NCBI GenBank assembly: GCA_037178625.1
Contig: CM074133.1
Location: forward strand, 1,116,001 to 1,180,000
Reading direction: 5' to 3'
Origin: Skeletonema tropicum
Lineage: Eukaryota > Bacillariophyta > Thalassiosirophyceae > Thalassiosirales > Thalassiosiraceae
DNA length: 64,000 bases
Part shown: in pieces, positions 30,599 to 40,653 of the stretch
Numbering within the stretch: position 1 is the first letter of the stretch
Layout of the letters: each line of letters starts with the position of its first letter
Notes under the pieces: generated by a model
Told to the model about the DNA's origin: nothing
Databases searched by the model: none
The model's input: the letters and a program-made list of their open reading frames with translations, nothing else
Position numbers and translations under genes: made by a program

Positions 30599-31339
30599 TG
30601 CGCTCGTTGTGTTGAAAAAAGATGGCGAGGTGTGCAGGGTAGTTGTGTTTATGACCGTACTGTGCTGTCTTGACTGTTCAATGCGTCGTTGCGAAAATTT
30701 AACAGTAAGTTGAATATATGGTATAGATTGGATTCGTAAGTTTTCGCAACGGTCTACCGAATGATGCCGTTGTTATTGGTGGTTATGATGGTAACTTCCT
30801 CGATGCTATTGCAGCGCAAATTAAAAAAAAGTCGTGGTGCTGCTTGTTATTTTTGTACGTAAGACGGTATGTTATGTGACTGTACATTAGTTTACAAGTA
30901 AAAAAATTTAACACGGGATGCGCGATGTGAAATCGGTGTGGGGAGTAGCGCCATCTGATGTGGGGCTTTAGGTTATTTCTGTGCTACTTACGGTAAACTA
31001 CGTGTCACGTGTCACTGGTATTTTGAATTCTGGCCCGTGTCATGATGCCGCTGTTGGGAATGCTTGGCTTTCTTGTCGGAAAAATGAGAATGACTGTAGC
31101 TCTTTTGTTAGCACTCTCCGCACTCTCTGGCTCAGAATTAGATAGTCGGTTCTCATTTTCTCAACTATCTAAATCGGACTCTCAGGCAAGGAGTCCGATT
31201 TTGATAGTCAAAGTAACTAGCAACTGGCGGAGTTTGCGGAATTCTGACTATGTCGGCTGGACTAGAGAGAGAGTAAGTAGAGAGAGAGAGTATTGTACTC
31301 CTGACTTATTTCATTCTCCCGAGGTTGGACGTTGGACCA
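30599..31339. other. Intergenic; promoter side of the 505-aa gene and the second copy of the short dispersed repeat
   Basis: Contains a short hairpin built from GTTGCGAAAA and TTTTCGCAAC (about 30690-30752), the second dispersed-repeat copy at 30959-31020, and a hairpin GAATTAGATAGTCGG...AGTCCGATTTTGATAGTC near 31135-31210. No gene is seen. Confidence 0.4.
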
Positions 31340-32125
31340 AGGGTAACTGAGCAGGGTTGGCGTCGTTTTGCTAAATTTCAAAATCAATTTACCATCTCGT
31401 CAGCAAGTAGGTACTCAAATTTAGCGATCTTTCACTTGTTCCGACGTATCGCTCCTATGATCAGCAGTGATCAGAAAGCGGCATCAAATTTTCCTAATTA
31501 AAAGTTTCGTTACGACTTTGAGATCCCTATAATTGAGTCTCGCTTCCTTTCATTGAGTCTCGGTTGCCCTGCCCGATCTCCGTCATTGAAAGCTCAAATT
31601 GAACACTCTCTGCCGGCAACCATGGTCAGCGTTGCCGCCGCTGAAATAGACCAAGTTAATAACCGTAATATCGGTCGATCGGTGGCTGATCGTTACTATG
31701 GATTACTATGTCTGTGTTATCGTGCTTGGATTAAGCAGAAACGCTCCTTGCGACGTTCAATGAGCACTGTTCAGTGGGCGGCGCTCGCCGGACGTCATCG
31801 TCTAATATTGCCTCAATGCTGCCTTCCCTCAGGGGATTTTGCAGCGGCGAGGGCTTCGACACCAACATAATAATCCATAGTAACCGTCAGCCACCAATCA
31901 CCCCATGATACGGCTGTTAACTTGGTCTAATTCAGCGGCGGCAACGGTGATCATGGTTGCCGTGCCTTGAGCGGCGTGGTCAGTGCTGATCATCCTGTTC
32001 GGACCGGCACTGACTTTCTCAATCGAACTTGCTGACGAGACGGTAACGGTACTCAGCTTTTTTACTAGGTAAAAGTTTGGCGGGAACCGTCGTCGCCAAC
32101 CCTGCTTATTTACCCTTGCGTTGGA
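31340..32125. mobile_element. Foldback (long inverted repeat) element
   Basis: The left end (GGGTAACTGAGCAGGGTTGGCG, about 31340-31362) matches the inverse of about 32090-32118. The word CTCGTCAGCAAG at about 31395 and its inverse at about 32032, and the blocks 31618-31730 and 31860-31975, are also inverted partners. The whole 790 bp can therefore fold into an interrupted hairpin. The 105-codon open frame at 31553-31870 lies inside the arms and is probably not a gene. Confidence 0.65.
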
Positions 32126-32278
32126 CGGGGGTTGAGGGTTGAGGAGGGTTGAGGGTGGATGGATACAACATTGACGGTTCTAATCAACAACCAGCGGATC
32201 AATACTATTTACGTGCTTGATAAGGTTTTAGTGCAAATAAGTATTCAATTTAGATTTTCCTTCAAGATCTGCAGCAAA

Positions 32279-33280
32279 ATGTCGGGTCTTTTACGTCAGC
32301 GCCATATCCATCACAGCAATGAAACACGCAATGATGATTTCAACGATGTACAAATCACCACCATCTACAATCCAAAGTCTAAATCCGGCGTTCACAAACT
32401 TAGTCCTTTGCACTTACTTGTAGGACTTGGCTTGGTCGTAATTTTATACATACAATTCAGCTCAGAAGCCAATTCTTCAGCTTCTGAAACAAACAACAAT
32501 TTGAAACTAATTACGGTTTACCCCTGGCCAGTAGCGGCTACTATTCATAACATTGAAGGACAAACAGAGTTACTGATTTCGAATGATAATCGGGAGGCAG
32601 TCGGAGCGATTAGAACAACTATTGGCATGGCGAACAGCCTAAGGCGTAAAAGAAGACCCAAGAGTATTCTGTTAAAGCTCACCAGTTTTATTGCAAGGTT
32701 GGGCAGTGAGGATAGTAACAAACCATCAGATGGTGACATTGAGTTGGAATCATATGGGGAGGTGAAAATTAGGCAATACCTCCTTGATCACGGCGAAAAG
32801 TGTAACGCAGCAATCTTCCAATATTACGGTGAGATAATTGACTCTATAATGAGTGCAGGTGACGACGATGAGAGAATAAATTCATTATGGGCACATGCTG
32901 TAAGCCTCTTCACATGGTGCCAATTTGCCAACGAGGATGCACGAGGTTACATCACACATGGCACATTATTAAAGTCGAACCAAATATTGGAAGAGAGTAG
33001 ATTGAAAGGCATTGGCATAGTTGGGGACGAAACTCCGTCATCCGACGAAATGCATTACTCTCAACTATTTGTCATTCCAAACCTAACAAGTGGTGCTGTA
33101 AGCTCGAGAGATTTGTCAATGGAAGTGCTGCAAGCGTATTCAATTCAGCCGCCATTACGTCTTTCACCGCAAAATCCACTGCTATTCGGTATTCACGTGA
33201 GAGATTTGGAGCGGTGGACTTCAGAGCGATGGTTACACAATGATGGAAGACTTGACGCTGACTGGTTACTGTTGAAATGA
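32279..33280 (+). CDS. Single-pass (type II) membrane protein of unknown function, 333 aa
   Basis: The open frame starts at 32159, but the second ATG (32279, AAAATGTCG) gives MSGLLRQRHIHHSNETRND, a basic cytosolic tail followed by one hydrophobic segment LLVGLGLVVILYI; I prefer this start. The rest is a soluble, presumably luminal domain with no family that I recognise. It has an acidic patch (SDGDIELESYGEV) and the block LWAHAVSLFTWCQFANEDAR. The topology is typical of Golgi or ER glycan enzymes, but no catalytic motif such as DxD in an obvious setting supports that. It stands at the left edge of the gene island, tail to tail with the protein kinase gene. Confidence 0.65.
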   Translation: MSGLLRQRHIHHSNETRNDDFNDVQITTIYNPKSKSGVHKLSPLHLLVGLGLVVILYIQFSSEANSSASETNNNLKLITVYPWPVAATIHNIEGQTELLISNDNREAVGAIRTTIGMANSLRRKRRPKSILLKLTSFIARLGSEDSNKPSDGDIELESYGEVKIRQYLLDHGEKCNAAIFQYYGEIIDSIMSAGDDDERINSLWAHAVSLFTWCQFANEDARGYITHGTLLKSNQILEESRLKGIGIVGDETPSSDEMHYSQLFVIPNLTSGAVSSRDLSMEVLQAYSIQPPLRLSPQNPLLFGIHVRDLERWTSERWLHNDGRLDADWLLLK

Positions 33281-33506
33281 TCTTTTTCGAATGAAGTAAA
33301 CTAATGCTTACTTCGTGTCGCCTTGTTATTGATTTGGAATCACAAAAAAGTTGTTCAACAGATTAACGGATTATCTACATGACATTAGTTCGCACAATTA
33401 CACATTTGCCTAAACCCTCGCACTACAAATAATGCATCCATCATTATGCTGCGTGCCTTTACTCCCATAGATCTATCCCCTTCAACTCCAGCGCTCCTTT
33501 TCTCAT

Positions 33507-35975
33507 TTAGAACCATGTAGAGTGACGATCAATCAATGCCGCGACCAGGCTTCTCTTTGGTTTCTTCTTTTTGTTATTACCGTGGCCATCCTTCTCCCCA
33601 GACATCATACCATCCAACGCATCTACAATATCCGCGAAATCGGGACGTTTCGCAATGTCGGTATCCCAACAGCTTTTCATCAAATCAATTAAATCCGCCG
33701 GCCACTTCTTATTATTGATAACGGGACGCTCTCCTCCATGAACTACGCGGGAGTAAAATTCATCACGATTCATCCCATCGTAGGGCTTTTTGTTCGCAAC
33801 CAACTCCCAAAGAATGATGCCAAATGAATACACATCAGCTTTTTGGTTGTATGCTTGACAGTCTGCTACTTCAGGTGCCATGTAGCGCAGGGAACCCGTC
33901 TCTCCACTCATTCGGTAGACATCGTTGGATATTGTTGCATTCTCGACAGTTCGTGCCAATCCAAAATCGATCAATTTCACAGTCCCATCCAATGTAAATC
34001 CTACGCAAAAGAACAAACAACAAAAGAGAAGCAGATTAATAACAATCCATATTTCGCAGCTCCACAATCATACATAAACAAACACATCAACAAATGTACA
34101 AAACTCACCAACATTATCCGGCTTCAAATCCCGATGCAACACCATAGCATTCGGTATCGCCCTCCCATGACAATACGCCAAAGCCTCCGCCAAACTCCTC
34201 GCACACTTCAAAACATCCATATAACTAATCTTCTTCTTCGCCCAGAATCGTCGTCGTCTATCACGGATACGTGTATCATATCCCAACAACTGGGTCAACG
34301 TCCCCCCATCCAATCGTTCCAACACCACAAATCGTACTCCTCGGGGGGTAAAGCCTGCTCCGATCAACTTGACAATGTTCGGGTGGTCCAATCGAGAATG
34401 TATCTCGAGCTCCCCCTCAATCTCATTAATTGCCAATGCGACATCTTGACACTCTGGCTTTAATGTTTTGACGACCACCGACTTGCCCTGCAATACAGCC
34501 GTATGTATCCAATTGTTCCCCCCATCAGTCAAATATTCGACATTGTTCAAACTCTCCCACTGGAGATTCAATTGTGCACCAGTGACGGAGACAAGTCGCT
34601 GTGGTGTGGCACGGGGATCACTCCCCTGAAATGCAAGGGATCGATTGGGCAAATGATGATGATGATGATTATTGAGATGGGGGGATGGAGAACACGATTT
34701 GGATAATTTGGATCGTGCCGCTGCCGTAGCTGCCACGGCTGCCGCTGCGGACATACCCGATACACCATTCCCACTACGACCTCCCACAATCAACGGAGGC
34801 TGCTCCGAATCGACAACCATAACATCCTCCGCAAGCGAATTCACACTTGCCACCGCCACAGCCAAACTCATATGAATCAAAAACTCCACCGCAGTCGGTT
34901 TCATAATTGCCCTCCTTATCGAAAAGTATATAATGGTCACATTGACACCCGCACCAGTATGACAGACTGGTACTGCCACAGCAGTCCGTACATCACTAAT
35001 ACTACATTTGAGTGCCTCGGCACCATGTCGTGTTTGGGCTGTCACCCAGACTACCTCCCCCGCCTCCTTGGCTCGTTTGCACAATGCGGGACTTAATCGA
35101 TGAGTACGTTCATTGGATCGTTCTCCATAATACACATCAACGAGTTGTTGTCGGACACTTTCATCTAACGCAGTGGCACGAACATGTGAGTGGGTAAGTT
35201 GATGGGTTTTGGGACCGGTTCGGAGCCACATTTCGGCAATGTCAAAGTTGAGTGATTCACATGTTGTGGAGAGGAGGGATTCGACTATGGGTGTGGGTGT
35301 GGTTAGAAGGGTGGAATGATATTGTTGTTGTAGCAAAGAGGTGTGGCTGGTGTCGGTAGTGAAGGAACTTCTATTTGCAGCCGCGGGATGAGGTGGAGGA
35401 TGGGGTAGAGGGGGATGCATTTGTGCTGCATGTGTCATGTGATGTTGTTGGGATAGTCCCCCCAATGTGGGCGTTGGAGAGGGAGTATTTTGTGCATGAT
35501 GCGTAGGAGGTGGAGATCCACTGATAGATGGAGTTGTACTTTCGGTGGGAGCTGGACTACCCGACGATGCTGGAGCTTGATGATTGATGTTGATTTGCCA
35601 TGGGGGAAGCCAACTGCAATTGTTCTCCCCCGCCGAATTAGCGGCAAAGGCGGCTACTTTGGCGAGGTATTCGATGGACCCGACCATCCAGGCGGAGTAG
35701 TCCACTTGGTTATTTCTATTTTGATTGGACTGCTGCTGTAGGTGGTGAGGGGGGTGTCTACTGATTTCCGCTGGAATTGTTGGCGGCGTCGGTGAAGATG
35801 ACGACGTTGATCCTCCTCGGCCATTTTTGTTGTTGCTTCTATTATTATTCGTGTCACCAGCAGCCCCTTCATCAGTGGCTGACTGTATTGTTGCCGCCGC
35901 CATCATTTGCCGTAAATTCCCCGTCGAACTCACGGTGGGGATTTTGACATCTACGTTATCTGGGGCGGAAATCAT
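33507..35975 (-). CDS. GAF-domain-like, TKL-type protein kinase (2 exons, 786 aa)
   Basis: Exon 1 is 35975-34109 and exon 2 is 34000-33507. The junction reads HRDLKPDNV|GFTLDGTVKLIDFG in one frame. Residues 1-220 are low-complexity (Ser/Pro/Asn/His-rich). About 225-375 look like a GAF domain (LLSTTCESLNFDIAEMWLR ... AVAVPVCHTGAGVN). The kinase domain runs from about 475 to 745: VVVK lysine at 503, HRDLKPDN at 614-621, DFG at 634-636, APE at 664-666, then DVYSFGIILWEL and a C-lobe Arg. The HRDLK and GSLRYMAPE patterns fit TKL/MAP3K-like kinases acting on Ser/Thr. The glycine-rich loop is degenerate (YLTDGGNNWIHTAVLQ), so ATP binding may be atypical. It ends with a Lys-rich tail. A sensor-coupled soluble signalling kinase is my inference; the ligand is unknown. 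Confidence 0.88.
34001..34108 (-). other. Intron of the protein kinase gene (108 bp)
   Basis: Donor GTGAGT directly after GATAATGTTG and acceptor GCGTAG before GATTTACATTGG. Removing it restores the DNVGFTLDG reading through the catalytic loop. Without splicing the protein would stop 13 residues after HRDLKPDNV. Confidence 0.88.
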
Positions 35976-36759
35976 GGTTCAAAATTATTTTTTGTCGTCG
36001 TCGATTATCGTACTACTCTTCTCCTTCGTCGTCGCCTAGTGCCGATTGATAATTATATTATATTCTTACGCATGCAAGCATCATCTATCTCTACTGCTTT
36101 TCAGTTCTATTGAAAGGATGTCTATGGCCGGCAGCTGCATGCACGTCTCCGATTACTTCCTTGAGTTCGCTGCACGTCGATGGGTGTCAGCGTGAAGTCA
36201 AAAATGTCGTTGCCGTCAGGAGATTCGAGATAAGTTCCCACCCCCCCAGTGCAATTTCATATCCCGTGATAACAAATGACTGGGTACATATCGTAGGTGC
36301 AATTTCGTTGAGCCCATAATACAAAAATTATGACTGGCAGCTGATAACCAGTAGGGAAAGACATTTACGGTTCCCTAATACCAGCCCAGTTGAAGTTAGG
36401 TGACGTCAGCTGTCCTAGGTGCCCGAACACAACAGCAGCAAAATCTAGCAAAATGACTGGTTGGAAGACCACCGAGCCTCTCCTGATCGAACTCTGGATG
36501 CGGACTCTCTGTACCGCCACTTACTTTGGAATTAGTAATCAATCTAGCGGCACAGCCCCACCGCACCATCTTGCAAAGCAAGCTAGCAAGCAAGATCAAG
36601 ATGATGTTCTGTCACGATCGACGGACTTCTTCTGCCCTCGTACACTACTGACTCATAGGATAGTTTCAGTTGCATAAAATAAAAAGAGAACGCAGTTGTG
36701 CAAAACATCTACGATTACAAAAAAGATTGCTTTTACAGCAGAGAGCTCATCGCGCCATC
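35976..36759. promoter_or_regulatory. Divergent intergenic region between the kinase and the REY-family gene
   Basis: 784 bp separate two genes transcribed away from each other, so both promoters should be here. I see A/T-rich TTATATTATATTCTTACG near 36050 on the kinase side and GCATAAAATAAAAAGAG near 36671 on the other side; neither is a proven TATA box. Confidence 0.4.
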
Positions 36760-37644
36760 ATGAACATCATGCAGAAAATTCCCAAGAGCGGCATCCTGAA
36801 GGTGTCAACTCTGTCAACTCTATCAGAGTCGTTGACATCAACATCATCATCAACATCTTCATTATCGCGGCGTGGTAGAATCAGTCCAGCCCATCAATCT
36901 AAACTGCGACGCAACCCACAAAAGCAAGACGGCCCACACGAAAGAAGGACCAGCAGCAACTCAACGCTTGACTCTCAATCATCTGATGACATGACAGCTG
37001 CGACAACAAATTTACATGATGAAGCAGAAACCCAAACCAACGACGTGAAACAAACAAAAGTCCGCTTTAACACCATCAGCATCCGCGAATACGAAATTCA
37101 ACCATCGGATAATCCCTCCTCCATATTATTGCCTGGTCTCGAGCTAGGGTGGAAGTACAACATTGTCCTGCCATCCGGTTCAATTGATGTATTTGAAAAT
37201 CTACGAGCGATACAACGAAAGCCTCACTATCAGCGGAGACCATTGCCGATACAGCATCGTAGAATTTTGTTACTACATTTTGGATTTTCAAACGCAGAGA
37301 TTGAAGCAGCGTCGGAGAGAGCAAGGGCATTGAGGGAAGAGAGGGAAAGGAGTGTCGAGAGGATGAACTTGGATTGGTACGATCGAATTGTGGAGGATTT
37401 GAGAGTGGGTTGCAATAGGGCTTTAAAATGGAGGAGTTGTAAGGGTAGTGCTGTGGTCGATGGAGTGGAGGGGAGTAAAAGGGAGAATGGCAGTTTGTTT
37501 CACCCAAGTGTGTCGGTGGATACGAGTGTGGATACGAGCTCATTTTTCGAGACTAGTAGTTCGAAGGGAGATAATCAGCAACATATGTTGCTAGATGATG
37601 ATGACGACTTTGCAACAAAAGGGGAGGATGCACCAAAGGGTTGA
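36760..37644 (+). CDS. Conserved diatom-type protein with a REY...DNPS...GW core, 294 aa
   Basis: The first ATG is at 36760 (CATCATGAAC), giving MNIMQKIPKSGILKVSTL; the frame is open upstream without ATG. A Ser/Thr-rich N-terminus leads to KVRFNTISIREYEIQPSDNP and LELGWKYN at about residues 100-140, which resembles a short conserved core (RF..I.VREY...GDNPS..GP.L..GW.Y) that I know from many diatom hypothetical proteins. A charged helical region (EIEAASERARALREERERS) and a variable acidic tail with five Asp in a row follow. The function of the family is unknown to me. The gene ends 360 bp from the 3' end of the minus-strand membrane protein. Confidence 0.75.
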   Translation: MNIMQKIPKSGILKVSTLSTLSESLTSTSSSTSSLSRRGRISPAHQSKLRRNPQKQDGPHERRTSSNSTLDSQSSDDMTAATTNLHDEAETQTNDVKQTKVRFNTISIREYEIQPSDNPSSILLPGLELGWKYNIVLPSGSIDVFENLRAIQRKPHYQRRPLPIQHRRILLLHFGFSNAEIEAASERARALREERERSVERMNLDWYDRIVEDLRVGCNRALKWRSCKGSAVVDGVEGSKRENGSLFHPSVSVDTSVDTSSFFETSSSKGDNQQHMLLDDDDDFATKGEDAPKG

Positions 37645-38001
37645 CGAATGAGAGGCGACTACACACCATTTTTGTGCCGAGCTCGGAGTGAATCTCAACT
37701 AGGTAATGCAGTTTTCAAAACGATGGAGATTTTGCGTTGTGCTGACCCATAAGGGAAGGCAGCGCATAGAAACCACAACAATATCGATCAAACGTTCAAT
37801 ATGTGTCCCGATCAAGCTTAGATAAACATGTAGAAGACACACGAGGTGTGGTGATTCTTAACACCTTCAAGATGAGTTGCAGGAAGTTTTGAAACAATCC
37901 TGCAAAGTGATTGCTATGTACAGAGCGAAAAAAAAGCAGCAGTGACAAATAGAGAGTTACTCTGTGAACAATAAATGAATTAATTTTTGAGAAATGTGCA
38001 T
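37645..38001. other. 3' intergenic space of two convergent genes
   Basis: No gene. Probably holds the 3' untranslated ends of the REY-family gene and the membrane protein; an ACAATAAATGAATT near 37968 is seen but lies on the wrong strand for the membrane protein. Confidence 0.3.
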
Positions 38002-39714
38002 TTACAACACCATCGTTGGATCATCCCTTGCGACATCTGAGAGAGATTCAAATGTGAACTCATCAAGCATGCTGACCACTTCACACAGGGCAGCAGTTGT
38101 AGTACTTGTAGAATTGTCCGTTGTTATGTAAATGATTGATCCACCATTCTTGTCTTGACAATCGTCAACAATATCATCCTTCTGTTGGCTCGTTAATTTG
38201 CCCGATGCAACTTTTACAAGTGTTGACCAATACGCAACTTTCATACCAAGATCACTTGCTTTATGGAACAGTGAGGGATGCCGTCCAATGGTATCTACTG
38301 ATTTGGCCAGCAGCCAAGCAGGCGCCTCTCCCATCACTTCTGTGTATTCATATTGGGCAAATTCAATGTTGCATGTTGCAGCAGTCTTTTGGAACAAACT
38401 CAAGCCCAAAAATTCAGTTGGTTCCAGTGAAAGTTTGTGTCCCTTTGCAGCTATCAACTTCAACTCACTTGGATGCATCTTCAAATTCTCCAAAGTTACA
38501 AAGATGTTTAGCACAGCTGTTGTCTGACTTTCCTTCTTCTTATCCGCCAAAATCGCCCATAGTGTTGTCCTATCTTTCGGTAAATCCGAATAACTAATGC
38601 ACAGTGCCACCTTTTTCGTGTTGGGTTGTCCGTGAGTGTATGCACGAGAGTAAAGATATCCTCCCATTGGGCACAAAGCATTCAAAGTAGGTACCCCCAC
38701 AGCAGTGATAATGACTAGCATAATCACAAAGCTGAATGAGAAGATGTCATCTCCACTCCTCAAAGGACTATCAGTTAAGAGACCCATTGACTTCAAGTAA
38801 CCAAAAGCCACGATTGATTTCCCCCCAATATAATCTCCATACTTGTCGACAAAGCGAAAGTAAATAATAACCGCAGGCCAAAAGAAGTAAACCATCATGC
38901 CTAATGAGTCCAAAGAGACCATTTGAAATTGGCCCGACCCAACAGCATACCACGAATCCGCGACACTAGCAAAGAACAGACTCATCAATAGAGCAAACAT
39001 TGACCCCAACAAAAAGACAACGATCACCATTAAGAAGGGCTCATCTTGAGTCATCAAAGATGCCGATAAAATAATAGCATTGGCAACAAATACCGCATGT
39101 GATTTCATCTCCGAAGTTAACAGGTTGCCATGTTTGTGTGCCCGATTTTTGTTGTAGTAATGCATGAGGGCAAGAGTAATAAATGCCACAGTACATGATG
39201 GAGTGATCGAAAACAGTCCAGGGGCCTTGATATTGAAATCAGATGCAATCAAAAAATACACCACTGTTACAAATGGAACGAGACAGAATGCATGAATTGC
39301 GGTACTGCCGAATATAAAATCCCAATCCAAATTCGAGATGAATGCACGTGTGCCACGAAACGAAGCCAATGCCGCCACAATCAATGGTGGCGACGCCTCT
39401 ACTATGGAAGCACCTGAGCAATACCGGGCGATGAGCAGCGCAGCTCCAAATGCCAGTGAGTGTGAGAGAGAGTCCCCAAACACTATTCCAACAAAAGCCG
39501 ATGCCGATCCGAGAGAGGCTACTCCGAAAAATAATTGCCAGGAGGTATCATATATGGATGGGAGTGAATGAAGCGACAGCATTGTCGCGAGAGTGGCGCT
39601 TGCTGCCCAAACCAAGCCTATGAGAAAGATTGGTCGGCGAGGGAGAGTGTGTTTCAGTGTGCCGCGTTCTCTTGGAGTGCTGCCCGTAGCTGCAGCTTCT
39701 TCTGTGGCCGACAT
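38002..39714 (-). CDS. Multispanning membrane protein with a divergent NodB-like (polysaccharide deacetylase-like) C-terminal domain, 570 aa
   Basis: ATG at 39714. Residues 1-25 are polar. About 9-10 hydrophobic segments follow up to about residue 360 (for example FLIGLVWAASATLATMLSL, FLMVIVVFLLGSMFALLMS, FSFVIMLVIITAVG). The soluble tail, about 375-570, has the order of a NodB fold: VALCISYSD where TFDDG is expected, a TTLWAILADKK helix, TAVLNIFVT, ELKLIAAKGHKLSLEP where GHExxxHT is expected, MKVAYWSTL, and GGSIIYITTDNSTSTTTAAL before a closing FESLSDV. The metal-binding Asp and His residues are absent, so it would be a pseudo-enzyme or carbohydrate-binding domain. The NodB reading is mine, from pattern order only. 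No close relative by name; likely a cell-membrane or endomembrane protein. Confidence 0.65.
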   Translation of the reverse strand: MSATEEAAATGSTPRERGTLKHTLPRRPIFLIGLVWAASATLATMLSLHSLPSIYDTSWQLFFGVASLGSASAFVGIVFGDSLSHSLAFGAALLIARYCSGASIVEASPPLIVAALASFRGTRAFISNLDWDFIFGSTAIHAFCLVPFVTVVYFLIASDFNIKAPGLFSITPSCTVAFITLALMHYYNKNRAHKHGNLLTSEMKSHAVFVANAIILSASLMTQDEPFLMVIVVFLLGSMFALLMSLFFASVADSWYAVGSGQFQMVSLDSLGMMVYFFWPAVIIYFRFVDKYGDYIGGKSIVAFGYLKSMGLLTDSPLRSGDDIFSFSFVIMLVIITAVGVPTLNALCPMGGYLYSRAYTHGQPNTKKVALCISYSDLPKDRTTLWAILADKKKESQTTAVLNIFVTLENLKMHPSELKLIAAKGHKLSLEPTEFLGLSLFQKTAATCNIEFAQYEYTEVMGEAPAWLLAKSVDTIGRHPSLFHKASDLGMKVAYWSTLVKVASGKLTSQQKDDIVDDCQDKNGGSIIYITTDNSTSTTTAALCEVVSMLDEFTFESLSDVARDDPTMVL

Positions 39715-40365
39715 GTTGAGATGATATTATATTAATTATGCAAATTGTTGTGACGGTATGATAATAATAATGTGACGAAGCAACGGCGGTGAATGCAGCT
39801 ACGATAGTGTAGCAAGAGTGTACAGGATTTAGATTGCCTTGTTGCTTGTTGGTGTGTTGTCGGGTTGTATTTGGGAAGTTCTTGTTGGTGGCGGCGTGGG
39901 CGTGGTGATGTGGTGTTGCTTTGATTGTTGGTTTTGTGTCGGTTGATTTTGTGGCTCTCGCGCGTGCGTCTTGCTCGATCGGTTCTCAACTTTATGATGA
40001 GAAGCCAAAATGATGCATCTTCTTTCTCTTTTTCACCTTTTCAAATCGACTTGTCCACAACGATGTGATGGATATGTAGCATTTAGCATCTCTCGATGAA
40101 TACTTACACTCTTTCGGAAGTCACATACCTCGTCGGTACCAGCAGCAAGGCTGTAGTGGAGGCTCTGCTGCTGTCACAATATTCGTCAGAGCCAGGTGCT
40201 TAGTAGTAGTAGCATCGGTTCATATCGGATATGTACTCTGAGCTTGAGTCAAGTCAAGTAAAAGATAGTAGACCACGAGAGTCAAGCTACGCGCTACAAG
40301 GAGTAACGCAAACAACAAACTCAATAATCATGAGAAAGAAGCAAATAATATAAAGCGATATATAA
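39715..40365. other. Intergenic; upstream of the membrane protein gene
   Basis: No gene is seen. The A/T-rich stretch ATATTATATTAATTATGC directly upstream of the ATG at 39714 may be part of its promoter or leader. The Arg-rich minus-strand frame at 39732-39989 looks like noise. Confidence 0.35.
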
Positions 40366-40653
40366 ACTAAAAGCAGCAACTCAGTGGCGTGCACCTGTTC
40401 TAAAACTAATACTAACTACATGCTCTTCCTCTTAGTAAGCTTAAACTCGATATTCCATGTATTCATTGGGAAGTAAATCTTCTCAGGATTGCGTACTTCG
40501 ACTTGTACAAACTAAGAGCAGCAACTCAGTGGCGTGCACCTGTTCTAAAACTAATACTATCTACATGCTCTTCCTCTTGGTAAGCTTGAACTCGATATTC
40601 CATGTATTCACTGGGAAGTGAACCTTCTCAGGATTGCGCACTTCGACTTTGTA
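40366..40653 (-). repeat. Tandem duplication of the P450 gene's 3' end (about 143 bp)
   Basis: 40366-40508 and 40509-40653 are close copies. Each contains GCAGCAACTCAGTGGCGTGC, ACATGCTCTTCCTCTT and GATATTCCATGTATTCA. The copy at 40509-40653 is the used end of the P450 reading frame with its stop at 40561; the outer copy is a partial remnant carrying several substitutions, so the duplication is not very recent. Confidence 0.85.

Noticed and set aside
31553..31870. 105-codon plus-strand frame
   Set aside because: It is wholly inside the arms and loop of a foldback element and has no recognisable domain.
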